64,000 nucleotides of DNA from Fusarium oxysporum f. sp. lycopersici 4287 (taxonomy: Eukaryota; Ascomycota; Sordariomycetes; Hypocreales; Nectriaceae): contig NC_030997.1 in the NCBI RefSeq assembly GCF_000149955.1, positions 1,968,714 through 2,032,713 of the forward strand, written 5' to 3'. Below, piece by piece: positions 9,995-21,639 of the stretch. Under the pieces are notes generated by a model that worked only from the letters and a program-made list of their open reading frames with translations, was not told where the DNA came from and searched no databases. The translations under genes and the position numbers were made by a program. How positions within the stretch are numbered: position 1 is the first letter of the stretch; each line of letters starts with the position of its first letter.

Positions 9995-11317
9995 TTTTTG
10001 GCTGAGACTTGGGTATTGCCCAGCGAGTGATTGAAAGAGTAGCAAAGGGTTAACAGTCATGCTTTAATACTGGCTGAGGCAAATGCACTTACCATATCAG
10101 CTCATTAAATTAACTAGCGACAGAACATCAAAGCCACTCGGTTCATTTGACCAACGGGAAGATGACTGTTTGCATTCGCATCGACTGGTTTCAACGCCAA
10201 AAGGAGCTATTGGTGCCACTCAATTCCATAATGATCTTCAACTCGGCACGGAACGACGGGACAACAGCGCCAAACCCCGCGCTTTCACCAATTTGGGTAT
10301 GGCAATTGGTGATAGATTCCCTTTTTTGCTTATCACAGTGGCAAGTATTGGAGTGGCTGAGAGTGGAAGCGAATATCGGCATCTCATTAGCTGGTTTACG
10401 CTAACGAACCTCCCCCTTGCATACGCCAAAGACAACTATCGATATGGTAGTTGGAATGTCAGCCAGCCACAATAGGGTCTCGACTGACCTCTTATCTTAT
10501 CAGCAGTGAGATAAGGCGACTTGCACTTTAGCGACGTTGAAGCTGGAGCTGAGATTACATTGCTAAAAGAATACCCAGGACCGAGAGTACTGGGCCGGAA
10601 TAACATGGTGTCTACCTGATATCCGCTGGAAATTTTAGCGGGTGTTAGAAGTGATAATCTTTAAATAATAGAATTAATTAATAAGCCTGACTTGTTGTTG
10701 GGCACTGAGGATCAAGTACACAATCAGTACTCCGGATGAGCGTATATTTTGGAAGGCACGTGCGCATAATGGGGTATTAGTCGCACCAAGCTCTTGGTAG
10801 ATGATGGTCCACAGCCAAGCTTAGCTAGTGTTTTGGGTTGAACGTTCAGTATTTCGCCCAAGAGGAACAAAACAGATATGGATAAGACGATGATGCGCTA
10901 TGTCAATAGAGGACAATGAGATGCCAATTCCAATATGCGAGATCAACCTCAGGCTCAATAGTGGAGGTAGCTGCTATTCAAACCCAGGTTTGAGAAACGC
11001 GAAGAAGAAAAGAAGAAGCGACTGCCGAGGTCAACAAATCCATCGATGAGTGATCTGAAATAAAGCAATCGCAATTGTGTATAAGCATGAAAATGGCTTG
11101 CTGACCAGTTTGGTCCTGGATTTTCATGGGCCTCGGTTCAGATTACACAGAGCCCGCCCACATGTCCTTGAACCGCGACACCTTGCGCGAGAATGCGGCA
11201 TCAAGTGTAATGTAACTATAACTACAAAAGGGCTGGCCAGACCTTTTACACGCACAGTGATAGATTGAGCAGTAGTAACTGCGATTACGAAAATCATCTT
11301 ATCAAATGCTCTAATAT
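9995..11317. other. intergenic, 1.3 kb
   Basis: Upstream of the phosphatase and downstream of the GH16 gene. A plus-strand frame at 10083-10475 is open but has no domain, signal peptide or conserved-looking segment. Nothing else supported. Confidence 0.45.
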
Positions 11318-12751
11318 CTAACTTGTTGAGAAATGCGATAAATCAGTAGCAGCGCGGTCACACTGCTGCCACATAGAAACACTCTTAATCACCATCTCCC
11401 CGCCATTATTCTTCTCCCACGTCGGATACCACCGATCCTTCGCATTCCAGAAATCCCTCCTCGGGGAGATCGCATCATTCACCCAGGGCTTACCATACAC
11501 ATCGTCCGGGAACCAGCCCGAGGTGCCCCCGACAGCCAGCGCGATGATCAGGTAGAACGGCCGGTCGAAGGGGGTTGCATTGCTGGCGCCCGGCCCAGAC
11601 CAAGGATCTGAGATCTGCGACCCGTTGGCAAGGGCTTGGTGGAAGCCTTCGTGCTGGTAGAATGGGTGATTGAATTTGACGTACGTGACCTGTGCGATGC
11701 GGTGGTCGAGCCATGTGAAGAGATACTTGTCTGACCACTCTAGTCCAAAGGTATGAAAGCCTCGATTGAATGTTGTGAGTAGAGCATTTCTCGCCCCTGA
11801 AGTGCTCTGCCATCGATCAGTGCTGGTATCAAGACCCCAGTGTAGCTGAGTCGACACCTGCTGGTTCCCCCGTCCATTGTCATATGTGTAATTATTCCCC
11901 CGAACCATCCCGATATCAATCTCACCAGAAGCAGGCCATGCGCCGTAGTATTCCTTGGCTGGGAACATCATGAGCTGCGAGAGCAGCCAATCTCCTGCGG
12001 CGAGCTTAGCGACGATCTCCACTCGACCGTATCGAATAACACCAAAGTTCTTGGTGGTGATCCGGCCGGACTTGACGGGCGCGACAATCTCTCCCGCGGT
12101 GAGGTTTGCGACTTGAACGCAGTCTTGGGTTGTTGTAGAGGAGCATGTCCCGTGAGCAGTTAGGTTTATCTTGGTTGTTTCGGAGAGGAATTTATCTGTT
12201 TGCAGCGTGGGTTTGATGATAAGCTGACTATCGCGGACGAATACGTTTTCATCCGTGTCTGTGGTCAGCGCAAACTCGCCGTTTCTAGAATTGGCCATGC
12301 TTTAGCACTCATCACCAATGCGAGGCGGAGTTTCAACATACCCGTATCCTCCAACCTCTACCTGTTTGTTCCATATCGTGGAGTTGAAGCCATTGGAAAA
12401 GTCATCCGTGAAGACCTTGCAGTATTCATGTTTATCAACTGATCTATAGCCGGACCAGGATAGAAGCGCTATGGCAGCCAGTCCGACCACGATGCCCAGC
12501 GCAGGGATGACTGTAATCCATATGCCTCGAGGGTCCTTTACCGCAAGGTATGGTCTCTCGACAGTGCCCTTTTTGACCCGGCGGGAATGGAAATAGGGAC
12601 GCGGGGGAAATCTCTTCTTGAGTGAAGACTGTGTTGAACTTTGAGCTGCAAGACTCGGTCTGACCAAGTCTTCCGTGGAGGTTGCATGGCTTGTAGAGGC
12701 GAGATAAGATCCAGAGGATCTAATTGGAGTACTGTTACAACCAAGCGACAT
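11318..12751 (-). CDS. membrane-anchored GH16 glucanase-like protein with altered catalytic motif
   Basis: Two exons, 12751-12342 and 12284-11318, with a 57-bp intron; 458 residues. Type II membrane topology: a Ser/Thr-rich cytosolic N-terminus, basic residues, then one membrane segment at about 77-100. The extracellular GH16 domain starts near residue 112 (VFTDDFSNGF). The GH16 signature normally reads E-x-D-x-x-E. Here it reads EIDIGM: E258 (nucleophile) and D260 are present, but the acid/base Glu position holds Met263 (codon 11908-11906). GH16 members without the second Glu can bind glucan without cutting it, so a lectin-like or regulatory wall role is possible. Trp- and Tyr-rich sugar-binding segments such as GLEWSDKYLFTWLD are kept. 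The start at 12751 is the first ATG; the frame continues upstream only through a non-ATG codon. Confidence 0.85.
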
Positions 12752-14311
12752 TGTAGTAGAGACTGGTAATATCCGGTGTAATACCCGAGATGGAAGTAGC
12801 AAAATAGTGCACTAGATGTACAAGATGTGCTTGGCATTATGGAGAGTGTGGTTATCGCCAAGAATATAAAGATCAAGGACATGTAGCTTTCACAGCGAGA
12901 ACCCATCAAAACTAGCAAACTTCTACACTATAGCATTGCAATTTATAACATCCAAGGCTCACACGTCAGAATGAACCGCGTCTGGCTAAAAACCGAAGCA
13001 ACCCACCCTCCATGAAACTTCCGACATTCCTTCATCGTCAAACGACTTCAGTCGCCGTGGACAGACCGAAAGGTACTTTTGCAAATTCCAAACCAACAAA
13101 CCCCCCATAATTAGCTTCTGTACAAAAGTCCATGCGTACGAGCATCCGTAAATTGCCATTAACCTGCTAGTTTGCGGGTCTCCCCTGATTATCTGGTCAC
13201 GACACTTTGGCTCTGCTAAGCGACGTGGTATTAAAATACGGTTTATGGGGTATGCATATGTCGAAAACTTGGCTTGGTGAACGCTTGCCCTAAAGAGGTA
13301 AAACGCCAATTAAAAACCCTGCTTCTCGCTTATGCCTTGGCGGTATCCACAACGGCAACTTGTTCCTGATAACGCCTCTTCCGTACCTACGTCGCCGGTA
13401 CCCGCGAGAGTGCCCCCCACTGTCTGACTCATGGTTGCAGCCGACATAACATGCACATTAGTAGGATGAAAATTCCACAGACGTTACAACGGAGAAAGCT
13501 TGGAACTTGACTAAATTATGAGAATATAGTCAATCGGTTTATAAGAAGGATAAGGCACGAGCTTGAGAAACGATTCACGGGCCTCTCCAGGTCAAAACAA
13601 TGAACATAAGATGCCCATTGGCAATTCAACGTGTGCACCAGGATCCCCGTAGTCAGCGCGTCTTTACAGAGGAAATACAGTTCAACTACAGACTGACAAT
13701 ATGTCACCAAGAGTCAAGTGAACAGCTCAGAACGGACAATGGGGCTTTTCGGCCGACGGAGCCGAATCACTTCCCTGACAGGGGTGACATCACATTCCAG
13801 TACCTAGCATCACATGATGAGGAAGCATCCCATTTCCAAGATCGGTATTGAGTCTCGGTATCGAATTTATTTTCTAGTATGCAAGGTACGAGATGGCATG
13901 CATATCAAGTAATGCAATAGCTAATGAGCGCACTACCATGCCATCGACCAATCACATTACACGATGACCCGCCTTTTTATCACTGAGGTGAATTTGAGCG
14001 GCCCGACTTTTCACCCTTGCTTGCAGTTGTTTTGAGTACGCGAGTCAGGCTTCCGAGAGGATGATGGTCAGTAGACAGATGCTATTCCCTGTCAACATCA
14101 CGTTTCTAGATGCCGCAAGCAGCAACAAAATGAACTTAGACGTGGGATCATGCTGTACATCCACAAACAGTTGGCGGCAGTTGGAACATGACAACCCAAG
14201 TGACGCAACCTTCTGTAACAGTCTCTCCTTACCCTCTGCACATCCTGCTAACAAGGTCTCGCTCCATTCGTTTCCCAAACCTCGTACCTCGCTGTTAACC
14301 ATTTGAGTAAG
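12752..14311. other. divergent intergenic region, 1.56 kb
   Basis: Shared upstream DNA of the GH16 (-) and GH128 (+) genes, both wall-related, so coordinated control is possible. Short frames at 12986-13309 and 13600-13851 show no features. No repeat or RNA gene seen. Confidence 0.5.
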
Positions 14312-15387
14312 ATGCTCGTACAATCCTCACTCGTGGCCTTGGCCCTCTTCGCAACCTCATGCATCGCCATATCAAAAAACTTCTACCCTTCCTCAAAACG
14401 AGGCCTCATCTACATCCCAAACTCCGAATTTCCCAGCGATGACAAAGTCTGGGTGCAGAAGCACTCAGATCTAACATGGTACTACAACTACAAAATGCAT
14501 CCTAGCCCCGCCTACGAGAACAACACCGCTCTCCAGTTCGTGCCCATGCTCTGGGGAGCCCCCGATGGCTTCGACGACACCACCTTTCTAGAAAAAGTCA
14601 CAGCGCAAATCATCGGCGGCCGAAACATCACTTACGTCATGGGCTTCAACGAGCCTGACAACTCAATGGCCAACGGCGGCAGCGACATGAAGCCAAAAGA
14701 CGCAGCAAGGTACTGGGTCAAGCAGCTCGAGCCGCTGAGAAAGCTGGGCGTGTCTCTTGGTGCGCCTGCGGTGACGGGCGCTCCGTCGGGGTTTACGTGG
14801 CTTGCCGAGTTCGTCGAGGCTTGTAAGGGCAACTGCACGTTTGATTTTATTCCGATACATTGGTACGGAAGCTTTGACGGCATGGCGAGTCATATTGCTG
14901 GTGTGTTGGATGTTTTTCCGAATAAGAAGATCTGGGTTACCGAGTTTGCTCTGGACTTTTCGTCTTTGGCTGCGACGCAGGACTACTTCCAGACGTCGGT
15001 GAAATTTCTTGATGGAAACAAGTAAGTAACATTTAGCCCCTCTGGTTAGAGTGATTAACGCGGTTGCTTAGAAACGTCACTCACTATTCTTACTTTGGTT
15101 CTTTCCGCTCATTCGCATCTAATGTTGGGTATAATGTATCAATGCTTAATTCACATGGGCAGTTAACGGATATAGGAAGCTGGTACCTAGGGGGCGATGC
15201 GACGGGAGTTATACCAGGCGACAATGTTGTCAAGCCTAATGTAACGGCTGCCAAACCGTCTACCTCTACGTATGTTGTTCCAGTGTTGGTCACGGAGGAC
15301 AGTGACTCGCTGGGTCTGATGAATCGTCCTTCTATACCCTATCTTGGGATACTCTGCCCGCTTCTGGCTTTGTATATTACTTTGTAG
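14312..15387 (+). CDS. GH128 (Asl1-like) beta-1,3-glucanase, GPI-anchored type
   Basis: Two exons, 14312-15021 and 15072-15387, with a 50-bp intron; 341 residues. A signal peptide covers about residues 1-20. The GH128 (Asl1_glyco_hydro) domain follows, with the acid/base Glu in GFNEPDN (E114) and the nucleophile in WVTEFALD (E211). Several N-glycosylation sites lie in the domain. A Thr/Ser/Val-rich spacer then leads to a hydrophobic C-terminus (YLGILCPLLALYITL), which fits a GPI-attachment signal. The enzyme family cuts beta-1,3-glucan, so the likely place of action is the fungal wall. The first ATG at 14312 was chosen because it starts the signal peptide directly; a TTG three codons upstream is not credible. 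The neighbours are a GH16 protein and a membrane glycosyltransferase. Confidence 0.92.
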
Positions 15388-16004
15388 AATTAGAGATTAA
15401 AATTTCTGAAATGTCACCTTCTTCTACATTGTATACAGTTCTTCTTTTGCCAGATTCTGCGTAGTGACTTTAAGCTCTCAGCCACAGATCTCAAACGGCA
15501 AATAAACGTCTAGCTCACAATCCAGATAATATCGCACAATGGCTAACCAATTATCTTTGCTGCACCCTCTGTGCTCTAGGTCCGTGTGCAAGAATGTAAC
15601 TGAAGCTGCAACTACAAACGACACTATTACAGCTAGCTTCGTCAGATCATGATGTCACACCATTCTCAAGTGATCCACAATACGTTTTCCGGTTTCAGGA
15701 TGTTTGTATCTGCCGTGGAATGCGCTGATTAGCAACGGCACAAATACGCCCGCGTCCACGACTCGCGTATTACGACTCGACCAATCACAAGCCTTCGAGT
15801 CTCATGATGCATTGCTCCTTTTGGCATGTGAGAACTGACAAAGGTTCTCCCGTCGTCGGCGAAATGGTCAAAGGGGGGTATGTGTATCGCTGCAGGATAC
15901 AAACATCTATCATGCAGCATGGTGCCCGGCGATCTCCCGTTGTCGCTGCTACATAACAAAGACTGACGCACCCTTTTACGCTTGAGAGATCGCCAAGCAA
16001 AGAA
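15388..16004. other. intergenic, 0.6 kb
   Basis: Between the GH128 gene and the dynamin-GT2 gene, both on the plus strand. In frame with the ATG at 16005, a TAA lies at 15954-15956, which limits any upstream extension without an extra intron. Confidence 0.5.
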
Positions 16005-19000
16005 ATGATAGACATGATAGATTCTGGAACAAGTGGAAGATCAGTCAGCATATCAGGGGCCGCGGCTAATGGGCCACTTGGCCATGTCACTGGCTTGTCA
16101 CTCGGAACGTCGACACCTGTCCCTGTTGTAAGCACTCAGACTTTTAATGCTGCAAGCAAGAATACTAATAGCAGGATACTCAGGTAGCCATCATCGGAGA
16201 CAAAGGCTCTGGGAAGACATCTTTGTTTGAAGCTCTTTCTGGCTTATCTCTCCATGGCTCCAGACTCTCGTCAACAAAATTCCCCATCCATGCCTACTTT
16301 ACGAACACAAGCCGGGCAGGGACAACGTTAAAGGCACGTATAAAACCAGGGAAAGTTGATGGGCAGAATAAGGAACTTTCAGAACACTTGCAGAGTTTCG
16401 AGGTAAATTATGAGGGAGACCTTGCAGCTGTTAATCTTCCTCATATTGTCCGCCAGGTTCGTACGGCCTTTTACTCCCCTTGTACTCACACATCCCGCTG
16501 ATCGCAGTGGACAACAATACAGGCAACGAATCACATGCAAGTTGCAACGGCGTTCTCTGACGAAAAGGAACAAGAAGAGCAACAAGTATCCGACAATGTC
16601 CTTGTCATTGAGATTGCAGGCCCAGACCTTTTCAGCATGGAAATCGTCGATACCCCTGGGCTCTCATCTAGTGAGTGGCATTGTCGTGCCTGTTGGCTAG
16701 GATGGAAGCTTACGTCTACAGGCCCGACGGTTGATGACGCACAAGAACTCACAAGAGCTCTCATCTTAGATCTTGTCAAGCAGCCCAACACCATTATCCT
16801 GTCAGTCTCACATCTCAGTGTCTCCAATGTAAAACTAACAAAGTTCAGAGCTGTGGTTGACGCAACGAATGATATGAGCAGTCAGGAGGGCCCGTGGCTT
16901 GCGCGAGCAGCTGACGTGACAGGAAATCGGACCGTCGCAGTCGTAACCAAGTGCGATCTTGTACCCCTAGAAGAGAGAAGATTTGTAAGCCCACGCCCCT
17001 TCAAAGACATGGTTATCCAGGTCACTGATCAATCTAGGTCCTGAGAGCTATGCGTAACAAGGAACGTCATCTTGGTCATCCCTGGTTCGCTACCAGAAGT
17101 CTCTCATGCAATGAACGCGATCAAGACTGTACCCTCGAGACGCGGAATTCCATTGAGGGCTCATTATTTTCAGAAAAAGAATGGGCTGTTCTAAAGCGCA
17201 GGCGGCGTGTGGGGGCTTTAGCTCTAAGGGACCACCTCAAGACTAGGGTGAACGTCATGCTTCGGGGCAGTATAGACCTGCTGACGACGTTACTCAACAC
17301 TCCAGCGCATTCAGTTGCACCGACACACACCGCCAACACAGACAAAGTACAGCCAACCGATGTCTACGCAACGTCACAAGAGACTGTGGTGGCAGATGCG
17401 GATCTGGAATTCGCTTCCGATGCGCCGCGGCCAACGCCGCTGCTCAACGCCGTCATCGTCGCGTTGACTGTTGCCATATGTCTCTGTCTGATAGCGCTTG
17501 GCTGTAGCACAATGGCAATGGAGATTGCGAGTGAAGGAGGCTGGACTCGTTTGTTTCTTCTGATAACGGCTGTTCCCCAGATTATCTTGAGTTTGGTAAG
17601 AGCAATACACGAACATTATGCTAGGCCTCCCCGCTTACATAGTCCTAGTTCTTCTGCCAAGCTATCGTCGTGACCATCTTCCAGATGATTGGCCCTGTCA
17701 CGCAACTAAAAGTCAACTCCAAGTTTTACTCCGCAAAGCGAACGAGGCGCCTTGATGGAACGAAAGTACTATTGCCTCACGTCACCATCCAATGTCCAGT
17801 GTACAAAGAAGGCCTTGAGGGTGTAATTCGGCCAACGGTACGGTCCCTCTCCGCCGCCATCAGGAATTATGAATCTTTCGGTGGCACAGCTAGTATCTTC
17901 ATCAACGACGACGGGATGCAGCTGGTGTCCCCAGAAGAGGCCGATGAACGACGCATGTTCTACAAGGAGAACAATATTGGCTGGGTTGCCCGGCCAGCGC
18001 ATAATGCCAACGGCGAAGGGATAAGTAAATTCATACGCCGCGGCAAGTTCAAGAAAGCATCGAACATGAATTATGCACTCGGCATTAGTCTCAAAGTAGA
18101 GGACAAGCTGGTGCAGATCGTCCGCGATGAGCACTGGACACAGGCAGACGAGAGTGCAGCGTATCAGCGATGCTTGGATGAAGTTCTGTCTGAAGAGCTA
18201 GGCCGCGCTTGGGTAGGTGGTGACATCCGAGTCGGCGACTACCTACTCCTCGTCGACTCCGACACCCGCGTCCCAACAGACTGTCTAATCGACGCCGTCA
18301 GCGAGCTCGAAGCCTCACCCAGAGTAGCCATCCTGCAGTTCACATCTGGCGTTATGAACGTCACAACAAGCTACTTCGAAAGCGGCATCACTTTCTTCAC
18401 CAACCTCATCTACACAGCAATAGCCTACGCAGTTGCCAACGGTGATGTCTCCCCGTTCGTCGGTCATAATGCCTTCATTCGCTGGTCTGCGCTGCAAGAG
18501 GTCGGCTCCCAGGACGATGGCATTATATGCAACGAGAAGGACCCAAACGCAACAACACCGTACGAGAAGTTCTGGTCCGAGTCTCACGTGTCGGAAGACT
18601 TTGATGTTTCACTCCGGCTGCAAACTCTGGGGTATCATATTCGCCTGGCGACTTATTGCGGTGATGGCTTCAAAGAAGGTGTTTCACTCACTGTGTACGA
18701 CGAGTTGGCCCGGTGGCAAAAGTATGCGTATGGCTGTAGCGAGCTCCTCTTCTATCCCATAAAAGACTGGTGGAGATATGGTATCTTCACACCGCTATTC
18801 AAACGCTTCATCATGTCCAATATGCCACTGGGGTCCAAGATCACCATCATGTCTTACATCGGCACATATTACGCCATCGGTTATTCATGGATTGGTTCGC
18901 TGCTAAACTACTTCCTCATTGGATGGCTCAACGGAGAGCTTGATCACTACTACATGAGCAGCTGGCGTGTCTGGGTGGCTCTTGTCGTTGTCTTCTCTAT

Positions 19001-19424
19001 AGCGGGCAACATCACGCTCGCTCTGATACGATACCGCTCTCAGCAGGTCAGCTTGCTGAGGGAGCTCTGGACATGCTTCAAATGGGTGGCTCTCATGTTT
19101 GTTTTCCTGGGCGGCATATCGATGCATGTCTGTAAGGCGATTCTCTGTCACATGCTGTCTATTGACATTGGCTGGGGCGCTACGTCGAAAGAGGTGGAAG
19201 ACACGAATTTCTTCCAAGAGATCAGTATTATTATCGCGGGCTTCAAGTATGTATTCATCTTTTGCCTGGCAGTGACAGCATTGATGATCTGTGGCGTCTA
19301 TGCCTTCCCTTATTTATGGAGGATCAATGAGCTCGTTGCCATCTTTCCCCTTGCAACTATTATCTTCTGTCACTTTTTCCTTCCCATTGCTCTGAATCCC
19401 AACTTGATGAAGTTTACTTGGTAA
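16005..19424 (+). CDS. dynamin-type GTPase fused to a membrane family-2 glycosyltransferase
   Basis: Seven exons: 16005-16127, 16184-16456, 16508-16670, 16722-16800, 16849-16984, 17038-17595 and 17649-19424. The introns are 48-56 bp and the frame is preserved at every junction, giving 1035 residues. Residues 42-340 are a dynamin-family GTPase with G1 GDKGSGKTS (46-54), a G2 Thr in SSTKFPIHAY, G3 DTPG (180-183) and G4 TKCDL (246-250), followed by the post-G HPWF and VGALALRDHL segments. No stalk or GED follows. Instead, still inside exon 6, comes a linker, then membrane segments at about 393-413 and 430-460, then a GT2 domain. The GT2 domain has CPVYKEG, INDDG, DSD (647-649), ED (760-761) and RWQKYAYG (799-806), followed by several C-terminal membrane spans. 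The GT2 part resembles fungal plasma-membrane GT2/chitin-synthase-like polymerases. There is no stop between the two halves. A model of two separate genes would need an unseen stop or internal start. Confidence 0.85.
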
Positions 19425-21218
19425 ATAGATAAATAATAGAGCTTATATAATAGAGCTTATATATCATCCACCAGGGGCACATCCCGTGACTGTTGCTACG
19501 GAAGTAACTCGATTCTTTTTACGTTATATTACGTATTATATATCAACGACTCGACTAGACTATACATCTGACCCTACTCTGATCTTTTGTTAACGAAAGT
19601 TATCACGATTCAGTTCAAGCAACCTGCCCCGAATTCCGCTTGTTCTTCATAGACTCATATGTCGCTTACAATGAGATTCAAAGGCTGATGAGGCTGCAAA
19701 CATTTATGTTAGAAATACAGTGAGCTATATTCATCTTGTTCGTTGTGGAGTTATACCAAGCGATTACGCTGGGCCCTTCATGATTCTTTTAACTTGCCGA
19801 ATATAGCAACTCGCTTTGAAACATACGAATCGGTGATTTTACATGCTTGCGAATGGACCCATCTATGTGCTCCACTTACGATCCATCGGAGGTTCCAAGT
19901 GGGTTGAAGATCTGCGATGTCATCCTGGCGATGTACACCCAGGCCGAATATTCCAAGACTTTCTTAGTTCCAAAAGCAGATGCACAAAGATATTATACAC
20001 CAGAGAGAGAAACAAAGTGAGCATACAGGCCACTTCTCGCAGGTCGTCAAACCAGGTCCTTTCACCATCGCTTGCACAGACACAGCGCCACATGCAACAC
20101 CGCACGGGTATTTGTATGCCTATAGTTTGCCCTTGCTCGTCAAGCACTCTCTCAAGCACTTGCGGTTTGAGATTTTACTATCTCTCCAAACTTTCATATT
20201 CTGAATGAGCAAGACATAATTACCGAGTCGAGAAGCTGGTATGTCCAAGCCACAGGATTCATTGCAAACGTCAGAAAGAGGCTGAAAATGACGGTAGATC
20301 ATCATGCCCTTGTAGTCTCGAAGCGACTCACTAGTAAGTGTCACGAGAGACTTGATACATACAAAAGAGATAGCATCCTCTTCTATCCTGTGAAGATCGA
20401 ACTCCCCTTCATAATGAAGATGTCTGTTGTGGTCTTTTTGTTCGTTTGGGATCTGGATAGTCTGATTATAATCATTAGTAATAAACTATCTTGCGTGGTT
20501 ATTTGACTGTGGCTTACTATAATCGAGATGTCTCATTGCTGGTCTATTCTCGGGCCGCAAATGGTTTCGCATTATCCGGGCTTGTACTTATGTTCCTCCA
20601 TCTGTTCCGTCATGATTAGTCCAGCCGCGCCAACAATCAGGAGATCCAAGCAATTAATCAGTGCGATCACTCCAATGCTACTATCTATCATCATGGTCCT
20701 CGACTAAGACATACTGATATGCCCAAGAGCATCGCAGTGGTAGTGATGGTGATTGTGATGAAGAACAGCGGGTCTTGATCAACGGCGACAGTAGCGGCTG
20801 TGGCTGAATCATTCTGTCACAGAATGCACAGCAACATTAACATGCTGATCAAGAGTTCATGCTTCATGGTTAACCGGCGACTGAGGCCATGTGCCGTTAA
20901 TTCACAGGTAGGTTTGTCTCGGCAGTTGCATTGATAGTGATGTTCTGAAGCACTGATGACTGAACAAGCGTTGAATATATCTGATTCAGAAGGGAATAAG
21001 TAACGAGGCAGTGAACATTTGTCTCGAACATTGCTCTCTGACACGGACATACTCATTGTGAACATTTGTCAATCTAAGGACCTGATCTAATACATAAACC
21101 TCGCTCAACTCGCATCAAGCATCCCCATCTCCATCTCACCTTTCAGATACGCCAAACACCCTTCACTACTACATCACGCACTTACAAACTTACCATCACC
21201 CGACAAAGTATCTTCAAA
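19425..21218. other. intergenic, 1.8 kb
   Basis: AT-rich, with short direct repeats such as two copies of AGAGCTTATATA near 19439-19463 and two copies of GTGAACATTTGTC near 21013-21070. It also holds one protein-like short ORF, listed separately. Confidence 0.45.
19853..20020 (+). CDS. possible small protein or isolated exon, 55 residues
   Basis: ATG at 19853 to TGA at 20018-20020. Codon choice and composition look coding (MDPSMCSTYDPSEVPSG at the start, AQRYYTPERE near the end), better than either other frame across the same stretch. No family recognised. It could be a genuine small gene or a surviving exon of a decayed one; no convincing flanking exons were found. Confidence 0.3.
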   Translation: MDPSMCSTYDPSEVPSGLKICDVILAMYTQAEYSKTFLVPKADAQRYYTPERETK

Positions 21219-21347
21219 ATGCCTTCTCGACCTCCAACTGACAACGCCATGCCCGGCACTCGATGCCCGAAGTGTTCTACGCCCGAGAATGATGTTTGGG
21301 TTATTCCTGGCCGCAACTGCGGACATTGCGGCACCTATTGCGAATAG
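21219..21347 (+). CDS. small zinc-ribbon peptide, 42 residues
   Basis: ATG at 21219, TAG at 21345-21347. The peptide has two Cys pairs, C-P-K-C at residues 16-19 and C-G-H-C at 34-37, the spacing of a zinc ribbon, with one more Cys near the end. Codon use is strongly coding, and the leader is CT- and CA-rich as in expressed Fusarium genes. Function unknown; a single treble-clef or ribbon fold binding one zinc is the likely structure. It lies about 290 bases from the stop codon of the convergent ipa-like gene. Confidence 0.6.
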   Translation: MPSRPPTDNAMPGTRCPKCSTPENDVWVIPGRNCGHCGTYCE

Positions 21348-21639
21348 AGAGCATACCACGTAGCTCAGAGGCTGTTCTAATGAGGCTCTATCATGGTTGC
21401 GACGTTAGATTACATTTGCGCGGTTTTGAATTTTGCTGAAAAATCCGGTAGGCTCTGGACAGGGTCTGTTGATAGCAATGGAAAAAGCCCGGGGGCTTTA
21501 GGTTGATGCGGCTCAATTCGAGAAAGCAATCTCAATTCCATGGCATGAGGTAGAAGGCGTAGACCAAAGAATACAAAACTTTAACAAATTATACATCGCT
21601 ATCTTGTATGTGACACTGCTCTGTGATTAATGATATACA

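Noticed and set aside
16005..17670. Annotating the dynamin part and the GT2 part as two genes
   Set aside because: No stop codon separates them; the dynamin end and the first GT2 membrane span share one exon, and splicing keeps the frame throughout.
19843..20208. 121-codon plus-strand ORF
   Set aside because: The neighbouring frame from 19853 has better codon use; this one is rich in Ser/Arg/Cys noise.
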